DNA of 64,000 nucleotides, from NCBI GenBank assembly GCA_947034895.1, contig OX344762.1, forward strand, positions 27,136,760-27,200,759, written 5' to 3'. Below the pieces are notes generated by a model. That model saw only the letters and a program-made list of their open reading frames with translations. It was not told where the DNA came from and did not search any database. This document shows, one piece after another, positions 35,601 to 46,685 of this stretch. The translations under genes were made by a program, and so were the position numbers. Position 1 is the first letter of the stretch, and each line of letters starts with the position of its first letter. This DNA is from Rhytidiadelphus loreus (taxonomy: Eukaryota > Streptophyta > Bryopsida > Hypnales > Hylocomiaceae).

Positions 35601-37071
35601 TTATCAAGATAGGTATTATAGAACATGATCTGTTTGCCAAAAATTAAGCTAATGGATTGCCAAATCATCTTCATTAATGCATTTCAAATTCTAACCATCA
35701 ATAATGTAGGTACTGATGTGTACAAAGACTGAAATTGGCCTAATCTTGTAGCATTCAAGAAATGAATTAACACTCTCAATTTGCAAATCTCCAAATGATG
35801 CAAGCATGCTTACCTCTGTAATTCAAGCACTCCAAACTTTGCAAACTCCACTTGAAGACACAAAAGCTAGCCTTTGTGTTCAATTTGCTATCATTCACAA
35901 GGCTTCAAAACAATTGCATAACAACAGAAGACTTGGATTTGCCTAAAGAGAGAAATAGAGAGAGAAATAGGAACTACAGATCCACACGTTCAACATCTCC
36001 TTGAACAAAATTTGTGTTGATTGAGTGCATATACAAGATTCATTTATAGAAAATTTCAGCTGGATTTGAGCAAATGTATGACTTCCATGTGCATCCATAT
36101 TTCTAGAAGTTGTGTATACGAGTTGCCACTGCAATGACACTTATTTCTTAATTTTGATTTTTTATGAAGATTTTTCTAATATCTCATTAATTGCTTAATG
36201 ACACATGTTTAAAGACTACTAATCCTACCTAATGTTACTAATTAGAGCTCATGATTTGAAGAGGTGGACAGTTGGGAGCTTTTTGAAGTAGCTAGAGTGC
36301 CACTTCTCAGAAGTCAGTTTTAGTGTGGTGGACAAATGAGACTTGCCTCCTACTGTAGGAAAGGCTGGGTGAACCGACCCCCTCGCTCATTCCCGAGGGA
36401 AAATGCTGAAATTTGTTATTTGCCACTCATGATAAAATTTGCAAATTTGGAATTCATATTTGCAATCAGAGGCCCCAAATTAGTTGGGAGGGGTGTAGAA
36501 GATAAATTAATCAGGCACAAAATAGGGGGTCTTTTATTTACATTCACCCTAGGAATGACTTTGGGGGACAAGTGAGGGAGGTAGTTCACCCTGGCCTAGG
36601 AAATGAACTTGAAAGAATCTTCTCTACAACTTTTCAAAAGCAACCAATGAGAGGTGAGTTTTTTTAAGCAACTAATGAAAAGTGAGATATTTTGTTCTTT
36701 AAGGATGTCTATTCAAAGAGGATTTAAACTAAAATTATTATAGAGTATCTTTATTATTCAAAGAGTTAGAAAATTACAAAACTACTTGGGGTGCATTTCT
36801 CTTGAGTTTGTTAACAATTTCATTAATTTTTTTTGGAGGGGGGCGTTTGCCCATTGAGATAATGGGAACCCCAAAACAATCTCATATAGGTGTTTCTACC
36901 TTTCTTCCCATTAATATAATGGGAACCATTTAGTGTGATCTATCTTCAATAAGCATTGCTTGAGATTTATTTCTCTAATTTAGTTTAGACCATTTCATAT
37001 ATAGAGGCTATGGGGTTCATAGCCTTGTCTTTGAAAGGCATACCTATAGAGGTATTAAAAAATTGGAGAAG
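35601..37071. other. Intergenic region before the large element
   Basis: No gene is supported. A frame at 36336-36575 has no recognised domain and lies in sequence with several stop-rich neighbours. Sequence composition changes sharply at 37072, where the GC-richer element begins. Confidence 0.5.
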
Positions 37072-37100
37072 CATTAGAAGAAAATTCGGGTCTCCAGATG
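37072..37100 (+). repeat. Left terminal inverted repeat of the large element
   Basis: Begins CATTAGAAGAAAATTCGG and ends gatg. The first GTTGGCAAC motif follows six bases later. Confidence 0.88.
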
Positions 37101-37604
37101 CCTAAGTTGGCAACGCAATTTTCGTGCTTGGAAATTGCTGAAAATGCCACCTTGCACGTTGCCAACGTGGAGTATAAGGTGATGACGAGGGATTTAGCAC
37201 CCGTTGCTACCAATGGGAGTGACGCGTTGGAAACAATATTTTATTGGCGTACCGTTGTCCCCTGTCCTGTGTGTAGGGTTATAAAACGAATTTCCAATTG
37301 GGCGTACCAAACGCAGGGACTAGTCCCGCATGCGGACCGGTAGTGGAGCCGCGCATCGTTGTCAATGATGCGATGTGTTTGACAACTTGGAGGGAATTTC
37401 AAACTTGGCACGGAATTGGCTGAGCTCCAATTTCAGAATGGGTCCAAACGCGTCACTCGTTCAATGTCACAGTTCCATGCATTGTAGTTCCATGAATTGT
37501 GTGGATGCCAGTGTTGTCGAGTGCTGCCCAAATTGTGTGATCACTGGCAACTCGTTTCCAACAAGTGTTAGGTGATCAATTGTGCGTTGGCAACGTCATC
37601 AAGA

Positions 37605-39103
37605 ATGGAGAATCGCAGACCGCGTTCGGAGGTGGCAGCAGTGACGCTCCACAACACACACAATGACCAGGGAGAGTGGATTCCAACGAGATACGAGAGG
37701 TTGTCGTGGGTGAGGTTGAACCCTGGTAGAAATGGAACTTGGGCTCGAGAGGCTCGTCGGCATGGAGGTGAGAGCATGAGGGGATCTTACAAGGCTCAAA
37801 TCATGGACTTCCGGTTCAAGTTTGATGGGCGCAAGACCGTTTCCAACAAGCCGGAATTGGAGTCCGTGTTGGTTAGACATGCTTACCACCGGCATCAAGT
37901 GCTCTTAGATCCAGAGATTCGCCACGATCGGGTTCCATGCAATTGTGAGAATAGATGGCGCTTTGTTTCCACCTTTGATGCCATGTTGTTCTTGAAAGTT
38001 TGATGGCCATCAAAGTAAACGTGGCTGGGGCTTTACACTGCTTTGCTAATTTGGTTTGTGGTATTGTCTGTTGGAAACAGTTCTGTACCAATCCTTTTTT
38101 GAAGACTGGGTGGACCCACTTTCTATCCTTGGAGTCATCGTTGTTGTGCACAGCGAAATTGGTGAAGCCACTCGGAATGGGAGGTCCTACAATGAGCTTC
38201 TGGAGAATGGGATATTTTTTTCTAACCTTGTCTATGTGCCACCTACACCAGGGCTTCTATATGGATCAGTTGAGCCACTGTCGTTGCCACCTTTCACTGA
38301 TCCCGAATGGCCTCTCCCCGACATGCACACCAGTGAAGCGTTTCGGTTCAAGCTTCGGGCCGATTTCCAAGCTGTCACCAAGGCCACCACTGGAAGCCGC
38401 ATGGGCCACCTCCAGTGGTTTATGCCCTTGCATGTATTTGTAGATCTTTTTGCGTGTGAGGAGGAGAGGATGAGACGCACTGCCGTCCTGTACGTTGTCA
38501 ACAGCCCCTCCGACGAGTTGTTCACGAGCCTCATGGACGCAGGTTGGCATCAGAAAGTAGTCTTCGGCAAGGACATTGTCAGGTGCACAATCTCAATGGA
38601 CACTGTAGCCTTCAGGTAAGGAGACTTTTGTTGCCAACAGACTGTTGCATGTGCCATTGAGAGTGTTTTAGGGTGTAGGGTGCTTGTGAATTGTTGCGAA
38701 CGTTGAAAACAACCTTTCTTAGACGTGTCGGGTGTGCTGTAGATACCATGTTGGGCGAGCAACGTTGTACACAAATTTCAAGTACGGCCGAGAGCGTCTG
38801 GCGCCAGATGGTGTTAGTTGGCAACAGATAGACGAAGTGCAGGAGGAGGACATGGTGGTCCTCCCATGTTTGTTTGAAGGTGTGACGGTGGCAAGGTTCC
38901 AGGTGGGTCGAACATGGCCGTTGGCACACATTCGCAGAGAGGTGGATATCACCTTGGGAGGTGTGGTTCCAGAAGACTTCCGCTTCTCTGTCCGTCAGCA
39001 AGGGTTTGCAGACATCCTTGTAAACCGGAGGCAGGAGGGTGCCAACAGGGTAGCAGATGTCCTTCCTCCGTGGACGTTGGAGATAGTGGCAATTACCAAC
39101 TAA
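37605..39103 (+). CDS. Element gene 1: protein of unknown function (411 aa)
   Basis: I do not recognise this protein. Best exon model: 37605-37944 (donor gtgaga), 38081-38615 and 38743-39103; phases agree and no stop interrupts. The second and third exons are well supported by composition; the first junction is less certain. The N-terminal part is basic (MENRRPRSE, GSYKAQIMDFRFKFDGRK). The middle contains FFEDWVDPLSILG, PLSLPPFTDPEWPLPDMH and HLQWFMPLHVFVDLFACEEE. The C-terminal ~120 residues (YTNFKYGRERLAPDG, GRTWPLAHIRREVDITLGG) look like a compact globular domain. There is no signal peptide or membrane segment. It is transcribed away from the left end and converges with element gene 2. It may be an accessory transposition protein, a sequence-specific DNA-binding or anti-silencing factor, or cargo; none of these is shown by the sequence. 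Confidence 0.65.
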
Positions 39104-39329
39104 GTGGTAGAGCATGGTTAGTTTAGAGAACTATCAATGTCAGTTTTGAGACATTTTAGCACTTACATTCCTACAGGTGCCTCTTTCAACGTCACGTTGG
39201 AAACAAGTCGGTTTAGGATGATATAGAGTTAGATAAGGACTTATGTGTAAGCAACAACCGTCATAGGAAACACTGTAAGGCTGAATTTTGATAATCAAAA
39301 AAAAAATTGGACGTTGATAGTTACCTTCG

Positions 39330-39476
39330 TGTTTGGGACGTGTTTCAGACTTGGTTGCCACTCGGTTCATGATGAGAAATGACTGTGTTGGAAACAAAAG
39401 AACTCCTCATGTTTGGGACGTGTTTCAGACTTGGTTGCCACTCGGTTTATGGTGTTTGTGACTGTGTTGGAAACAA
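39330..39476 (+). repeat. Tandem ~78-bp duplication inside the element
   Basis: The unit gtttgggacgtgtttcagac ... gttgccactcggtt occurs at about 39335 and 39411, each followed by gactgtgttggaaacaa. Each copy carries one GTTGGAAAC. A shorter relative (gtttgggacgttacatt) occurs at 42480. Confidence 0.75.
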
Positions 39477-39975
39477 GAGGAGTTCCATTACATCACGGTG
39501 ATTGTACATTTGACAAAATGAGGCAACAACTTCACAATGACTGCGTTGGAAACAAGATGACTCTCATTTCCTCTAACTCTATCATGACTCGTGACTTCCT
39601 GTTCCAACAATGCTTTCTTTTGTACACGTCCATCTAAGTCATATGGCGTGTGTAAACAAGGGCAAATCACAGAAGGGAACTGCATTCATACAAAACATGT
39701 TGACAACAGAGATGGGTACCGAAAACTTGCGAGAGAGTTGAAGAACTAATGAATGCAAAATCACAATGAAAATATGCGGAAATGCAGAATTTTCATATTC
39801 GTGAAAGGCAGGTGAACAAAAATGATGGAAAGAAGTTTCTGCTTCCTATGACTGTCCTCAAAAACCCATCAGTGCCATTTCAAGTGTAGGCCTGCTAAAC
39901 ATCCACTGTTTCCAATGTCTACTACTACCTACACTAGCTTGATGTACAGAAGGCGCTTCTAAACACGACAAAAAA

Positions 39976-42194
39976 TCAAATTTGGTCTACAAGCGCATCC
40001 AAAACTTCTGCATCCGCCGAATCTATGGATGACGAACCCGCTGCCTGAGGCCTGCCAGCAGATCCACCCTCAGATGAAAGATCGACGTGCACTGGTGCGG
40101 CAGGCGGGCCCACTGCGGGAGGTTCACGCGACGTTGCCAACTCCGCCTCCGCCCCATCTGTCGGTGCCAACGGGGTCGCGTTGGCAGCAGCCCCCGAATC
40201 TGAAGGCATGGGAGCTTTGCTTTTGTTGTTGTCCTCGAGCGGCAAAGGTGGTCTTCTTTCGGGCTTCGTCTCCCCTCTGCTTGCAGCTACTGCTTCATTT
40301 GCTGTTGGAAACAGAGCACATCCCACATGAATATTACCACAACATTGTAAAGAAAAGACAGAATTCCAACAATACAAAAGAGAAGAGCAAAGGTTTGAAC
40401 TACAGATGTTGTGTTATAAATTTGAGTGACAATTACCAACTAAGTGCATATAGTACATTACGCTACCAGAAACGTACTGTGAAAGGCTAAGTCTCGCACG
40501 GCTGCGTCAACCGCTTCTGTATAAGGAGATCCTTTTCGCCTGAATGCAAAACAAGGAAGTGCCCAAACGTATTCTCTAGGAGCAACAGGAGAGAGCACTG
40601 AATGCTGGGCCTTACCAGCCAAGGGTGATGCACCTAGCGGTGTCTTTAACAACTTCGGAGCTATTTCACCTTCAGGGATCACAGAGGCTTCCCTCTTCCG
40701 AATGCTGACACCATAAGAAGCCCCCTTACGCGGAACCTCATTCTCGCCAACACAAGTCGGGATCTGTGTTTCCAACGCGTCAAAGCCCCATGCTTCCAGC
40801 CACTGACGGTCACCTCCTTTCTTGCACCTTGGACACACCCGACTCCCCGAAAGAAGTTCAGACCACAAACACCATGGGTGAAACAGGCAACCACATGAGA
40901 AGGGCACAGCACCGTTGGAAACAAACAGTTGAGAGCACAAGCCGCAGGGTGAATCCACTTCAAGAACTGGCTTGACACCCGTTTCCAACGCCTTGTCGTC
41001 AGCCAACTTCTTCGGCTTGATGGAATACTGGCTTGCTCTCTCTGTTGCCAACTGCTTCTGGAGATCCCCCAGTCCTTCCTCGCTCAACCTGAAGGCTTCC
41101 TCCAGTTCCTTAAGGCATTTGGACTTCTCAAGGACCGAATCTTGAACTTCCTCCAACTTGTCGTTGTTGGCAGTGATGTCCTTGCACACCTCCCGCTGCT
41201 CCTTGTCCACCGTTGCCTTGTCATACAGGTTCCCTGCTGCCGCAAGCTCTCTACTCCGCCTCCGCAAGCAATCCTTCACAGAGTTGAGGCGTTCGTCTTC
41301 TGCTTCCAACGTGAAGATTGTGCCTTCCAGTCCCTTTAAGGTACCTCGCAATCGGGAAATGCACTTGGATTTGCCCTTGACGTCTTCCGACTTCTCTTTC
41401 ACCTGCTTCTCCAGCGCGGCCACCTTGTTCCCAACATTGTCAACGCCGTCAGTGTTGCCAACGGCCTCAACTTCTCGCTGCTCCTGCTCCTCGCGCCCAA
41501 CTTCGCTTCCAGCGGGCCGAAGTCCAACTTCCTTCTGGAAATACAGCCGGAACTCCTTCAGAATGGACCACATCTGCTCCCTCAATGCTGGAGGGCCCAA
41601 TTTCAGGGGATTCAGGCCCGGATGAGCGAGTCGTTCTTCAGTCAATTGGGCCGCAGCCGCTGCCCAATTCACCTTGTTCCTGCGCCCCTCCTTGTAGAAG
41701 TACACACACGCGCGCAAGAATGTTTGGCTGAAGGCTTTGTTGTCAGGTGCATCGCCATAAACCCTCATGTACATCCGAAGGTATAGATCCCGCGAATTGA
41801 GGTCTCTGCACTTGTCCAAGCAGTACCGTGTCCTGTTCAACCCCTCGCCAGGAACCCAGATGGACTCGTACATGTAGGAGGGAACCATAGCCTCCGTCAC
41901 CTCTTTGGGCATGATCCCTTCTTTGCACAATCCGTAAACCCTGTGGAAGAACTCTGCGTCATACACCGCCTTGTGCCTCCCCAACAAGCACGGTGCCAAC
42001 GTCACCAGCCTCTTCTGCAACGCTGGTGGAAGCCCGCTTAAATCCGCTGGAACCTCCCACGTTCCCCATCCCGGATCGGTGGGGAGAAGCACTTGGTGCT
42101 TCTGGGGAGGAGCAGACTCTGCCAACACTGCCGCCATGAGAGCTTTGCCTTTGACAAGGCTTTTCGAACGAGCTTTCCTGCTTGACGCGCTCAT
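39976..42194 (-). CDS. Element gene 2: coiled-coil RING-type protein (680 aa)
   Basis: Two exons (40478-42194 and 39976-40301, complement) join in phase through a gtacgt donor, totalling 681 codons. The start is ATG at 42194 (MSASSRKARSKSL), just after a pyrimidine-rich tract ending ttgcag. An upstream in-frame extension to 42362 is open but looks like leader. Domains: a basic N-terminus, an unrecognised globular region (about 35-230) including YMYESIWVPGEGLNRTRYC, a long coiled coil (about 235-395), and a RING-like zinc finger (about 414-460) with CGLC, CGCLFHPWC and CPRC. The C-terminal exon is Pro/Ala/Ser-rich and acidic. RING domains usually confer E3 ubiquitin-ligase activity or mediate protein binding. 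Vertebrate RAG1 carries its own RING; here a RING is encoded separately beside a RAG1-like transposase. Function in transposition is inferred only from context. Confidence 0.75.
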
Positions 42195-42285
42195 GGTGAG
42201 ACCTACAATTGACCTGCTGCAAAGACAACAGGAGAGAAGAAGTGCAATTGGAATGTGTAACCAACAGCGCGAAACTCGCACAAGA

Positions 42286-42299
42286 GAGAGAGAGAGAGC
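42286..42299. repeat. (AG)n microsatellite
   Basis: A pure AG run in the 5' leader of element gene 2; on the transcribed strand it is a CT tract just upstream of the likely leader acceptor. Confidence 0.7.
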
Positions 42300-42694
42300 A
42301 ATGGCAACGTAGAAGTACTTTGAAGTTTCACTTGTGCCTGAGGCTGGGGGTTTATGGGGCAAGTGCCTTGCTTATGACGCCAGTAACTCCCAACGTGCTC
42401 CATGATGGCACAGCCGCCTCCTGTTGCCAACGAGCCAATGAGCTTAATGATTAGATGTCGCTTTAGGCCCTAATTGAGTGTTTGGGACGTTACATTATGG
42501 TCAGTATCTTATGATTCCCTCATCCACTGATGGCAACTTGTTTCCATCATGGCCTAATTTTGTGGAGTGGGCACATCACCTCATAGTGTCTCCTGTTGGC
42601 ACATCATGGACCCCAGCAAGAGAAGCTGGTACTTCTCTAGGAACCCAGTCATTTTATTTTATAAGCACGGTGCCAACAGGAGATCACAAATTTC

Positions 42695-42755
42695 TAGGGT
42701 CGTGGGTTTAGGGGTTAGAATCTTGGTTTAGGGTTTTCGGTTTAGGGTCCCTCTT
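42695..42755. promoter_or_regulatory. Telo-box-like TTTAGGG cluster
   Basis: Within 60 bases are gggtttaggggttag, ggtttagggttttc and ggtttagggtccc, i.e. the plant telomere word TTTAGGG in an interstitial cluster about 500 bases upstream of element gene 2. Single related words occur near 45270 (accctaaacc) and 46687 (cctaaacc, beside the start codon of gene 3). Telo-boxes are known plant promoter elements; this role is inferred. Confidence 0.4.
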
Positions 42756-43137
42756 AAGCATTAAAATTGCCTAGGTCTGTGGGATCAAAATGGGTACATT
42801 TGACAATTTGTTGGCAACAAGATTTGGGCAGTACAAACTTTACATTTCTGATGTGGAAATTTTTCCGCTTGCTATGAAAATTGGTGGTTTATAGTGATTT
42901 TATCCGAAAAAGTGAATGATACCTAAAAAAACTTGCAGAATCCTTCCATGAGTGGATATTGTAGTAAAAAAACACTATGGTGTAAATTCAAAGGCTTGTT
43001 TCTAACTTCTACACATGGAAGCGCCACTAAGTACATTGGTATGTGGCCTCGTTAAATAAACCTCAGCCACCGTCGTTGCCAACGGCCTAAACTCTGTTGC
43101 TATGGAAATGGTGCCGCTGTTTGCTACACCCTCCATT

Positions 43138-46100
43138 TCAAGACGTCGCCACCCAAGCACGGCCTACTCGTGATCTACCTTCCCTCCAGATTCTAGCTGC
43201 ATCCATTGCATTTGACGTGTTGTAGGCCGTCCTCTTTCTTGTTGTCGCTGCCGTTCTTTGGGCATCATCTTCCATCGATGTCGCGTTGGCAACGTCCTTC
43301 AGTCGTTCCTGCTTGGCAAACCTGTGTTGTATGTTTCTGTACCAATGTTGGTATTGCTGAACAATGGAGCTTGTTCTCTCTTTAGTGCCTCCATGTTGAG
43401 TGTGATGCTGATTAGCAGCCTTAGCTGCGTGATGAGATTTTTCCATGCCCTGGTTGTTCCAAACAGCGAGACTTCCATACGTTTCCACATACCAAGGACC
43501 ATGGCGCACCAGATTATGCTAGCAAATCACAGCATTCAAGGAATTAGTAGAAGTACGTGTAAAAATGTTGCACTGCGTGAAACGAGATGCCATGAAATGT
43601 GTCAAGTTCACATACCATCACACCCTGGACCCCCTAAGCTTGTCAAATGAACTTCCCACATGACGGCAAACATTGACTTTGAACTGCAGATGTACGTTGG
43701 CAATAGACGGTACTCACCATATAATGAGTCACATGGTCTTCCCCGAAGCATTTCAAGTAGAGGCTCCCCCATCTCTCAATTTTACCTTTGAAAGTCTCCC
43801 TTTGCTCTTGATCCAAGGAAAGGCCAACCAAATAAGGGAACACTGTTTCCAACGCCTGCCACATTTCCACCCTGTCTAGATATTGCCTCCCTTGTTGAAG
43901 AGTGTTATTTTCTGAGCGCAAGACATCCTTCCATACTCGATCTTGCCCTGACCAAGTCGATGGTTGGAACATCCTAGTTGCAGTCACACCACTGAGGGAG
44001 GGTTTGATGGGGACACTGTTGGAAGCGCCACTGAGTACTGGGTCCTTCATGATGCGGACGTTTCCACCGTGAAGACCAGCTGCTGACAGAGTCTTCTCCA
44101 TATTCTCTATGGCTTGTTGCTGACGCTCCTCATTCTTCATGTTCCAAATGAACATGAAATGGAGGTGAAGAATTTTCTCCATCATTCGAGTTAACGCATG
44201 TAAGGTACAAATATGTACCCTCTCAAGTGGAATGGGTAGAATAGGCTTCCACCGTGATTCTCTGTCAGTGGCGAGCGGTTTACATTGCACGTTGCCAGCA
44301 AATAAACCTCCATGCCATGTATGTTTTCTCCGCCTAGCCTCTGTAGCAGCAGACGCGGCTGTTCCCAGCACTGGTTTTGTCCGCTGTTGGTTACAGTAAA
44401 TGCATGAGTGTATCGCGTTGGCTCCATGCTTCAGCCCATACAAACACTTAATTGTCTTCATGTCAGCTGACAAATGCCACTCTACTTTGAAGTCTCCAAC
44501 ACCCTCAACTCTTAACAGTTGACCCTCATCTTGCGCTTTGATGAGTGTAGGGAACTGAGTTTGTTGGAACACCCAGTGGAGAACTTCATACGACTCCTTG
44601 GCCACCTCAAAGCATGCGATAGGCCAGATTTCGGTTTCCGATTGGACTGAAAAATATCTATCATCTGTTTTTTGTATGCTGGTGTCTAATGCACGATTCA
44701 TGAGCGTCAAACTCACCCTTTCGAATTTTCTCCCATGTACAATCTCTGCTTCGTCCATCTTCAAGACGAAAATTAAAGGCTTGTTTCCAACTTCTGGACA
44801 TGCAGGTTCAGTTTCCAACGTCAGAGCACCCTACACCGCTTGATGTACAGAAGTCAATAAGAAATCACATTGGAAACAAGTACCGTTTGAACAGGAATGT
44901 TTTGAAAAGAAGGATATTCACCTTCGGTCGTGAATTGGTATAGCTTCACCATAGTCCTCTGCACCACTTCGATGTCAACAAACAAAGAATTCTTGGGCGT
45001 TAGAACCACCCTTGATATGTCTGATTTCTTCTTTCTTCCTTTTCCAGTGGTAACTGAAGGTTGCACCACCAACTCCAGCGTACTGTCAATATGGTAATAG
45101 TTGCCAACAAGATCCGTCAACTTTGAATTGAGTTCTGTTCGCAACAAACTGACCTGTTCAACATAGTCCATATTGTGAGAACACCACGTAAGCCTAAACC
45201 CACCACTAACATGCCGTTGGAAACAAGATTTTCCTTATTGAAGTTATGTAAATCGCCCAGAACCCTGAACCCTAAACCAGGTTTTGCGACTGCAAACACG
45301 TTACCACCCTCCCTCTAGCAGCGTTTATGGGGCCCCTGCTATAATTCTGTTTTCCAATGCTCCGATCGACTAGGCTAATGCAAGAACCCTCCAGTATGTC
45401 CTATATTGAAATTTTCCATCGTTTCCAACAAGGCATAGCAATACGCTCTACTTTGAATGTAAGCCCAACTCGTTTCCAACAATGCATAGCCAAAATTCAT
45501 GGAATGGGAATAATAACTTCAAACCTTGTGCGGGTTTGGCAAGAATGTTGGCTTCAAGCGTTTGTCAACGAGCTGCACTCGCCCTTTGATCGTCTTGTAG
45601 ATCTCACCATATCCTTTCTGTGACACTCCAGTCATATCGCACGCTGCTAGTATTGCTTCTGTTCCCAACTCCGTCCCAATTTTCTCAAGGTAGTGGTTCG
45701 TCATGCTGGTTGCAGCATGACTATGTTGCGAACTTGATATCAACGCCAGCGTCTCTCCCTTTGACATCAATAGTCCAATCGCCTGCCCGGTCTCATCTTG
45801 GGTATCCTTGTCGCCACACAGACGTTTCCTTCTGTTAGACGTCCTGTTGCCAGCGTGTATAGCTTGAACTACCTGCGGTTGCAACAAACTTCGAATTTTG
45901 GCTATACGAGCCCTCGACGCGCCACCACTCTTCGCTAATTCAACGAGGCCCTTCGATGGTCTTAGTTGTGGTCCTGCTGGAGTCCTGACCATTCTTTCCA
46001 TTTTCCTTTGGAATTTCACTATGGACTTTCTTGCTTCCATGAGTTCATGCTCCAACTGCAAGACCTTCTGATGCGCACCTTGTCGTCCTTGTTCGTTCGC

Positions 46101-46685
46101 CAACTGCAAGTTGTTGTTGTGTTGGTCCTCATTCCTGTGCAACTCTTCTTCGACTGCTACACATCGAGCCCTAAAGAAGTCTAAACCGCTCTTCAAAGTG
46201 TCAATCTCCTCTTTACTTCTTGCAACAAGTTCCTCTGAACGTTGTGCCCAGCTACTGTTGGCAACGTCCAGATCCTGCGTTAGTAACGCAATGGAATTTT
46301 GCAAGGCTTCCCTCTTCCGAATTGCATCAGCTTGTGTCTCCTGTAATTGCCTTTCCAAGCCTTTTATTGAATCACAGGTGCTAACAAGGTTTCTAGAATA
46401 TCCTAGGAGTCCAGAGTCACCGTGACACACAAATTCTAAGCAACTCTTGATTGTTTGAAACGGTGGTGGCTTCCCTGTGACAGGATCTGTTGGGTACAAA
46501 TTGCCATCCAACCATAAATCAATGTTGGTGGCTCCAGAATCTCTCAACGCTGGAAACTCTGCTTTTGAGGCTTGCTGATCAATTCGAACCCCTTTCCTCA
46601 CAATAGGGGCGAATTTACTATCCAATATAACAGCTGCTGTATACGAACTACCCTTTCCAACATTGGTAATGTCCTGAAGTGCCAT
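43138..46685 (-). CDS. Element gene 3: RAG1/Transib-like DDE transposase (974 aa)
   Basis: Four exons (45525-46685, 44884-45153, 43718-44830, 43138-43518, complement) are each a multiple of three and join without a stop, giving 975 codons. The start is ATG at 46685 (MALQDITNVG). Residues about 100-235 form a coiled coil. The catalytic region starts near 480. Acidic and zinc residues are D503 (FVLKMDEAEIV), D600 (WHLSADMKTIK), C620/C623 (SCIYCNQQR), H849/H854 (HNLVRH) and E874 (NQGMEKSHH). In mouse RAG1 the corresponding residues are D600, D708, C727/C730, H937/H942 and E962. The Asp-to-Cys distance is 20 here and 19 in RAG1; the last His-to-Glu distance is 20 in both; GL at +9/+10 after the second Asp and GS-x-x-x-W before the Glu are shared. 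These enzymes cut DNA by a hairpin mechanism and move elements by cut and paste. It is presumably nuclear and acts on the TIRs of this element. Confidence 0.8.

Larger units (their letters stand above)
33084..36350 (-). mobile_element. Candidate boundaries of the Tc1-like element
   Basis: GGAGGC flanked by TA occurs inverted at 33084 and at 36345-36350 (gcctcc followed by TA), bracketing the broken transposase. Tc1/mariner elements duplicate TA. A second inverted copy (gagcctcc then TA, 33479-33486) could instead close a separate ~400-bp TA-flanked MITE. The terminal match is only 6-9 bases, so the boundaries are tentative. Confidence 0.3.

Noticed and set aside
38000..38443. 147-codon frame overlapping element gene 1
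   Set aside because: The competing frame (38081-38615) has more protein-like composition and joins the downstream exon in phase.
45117..45299. 60-codon minus-strand frame inside element gene 3
   Set aside because: It lies in the intron before exon 2; the adjoining frame from 45153 gives phase-consistent splicing on both sides.
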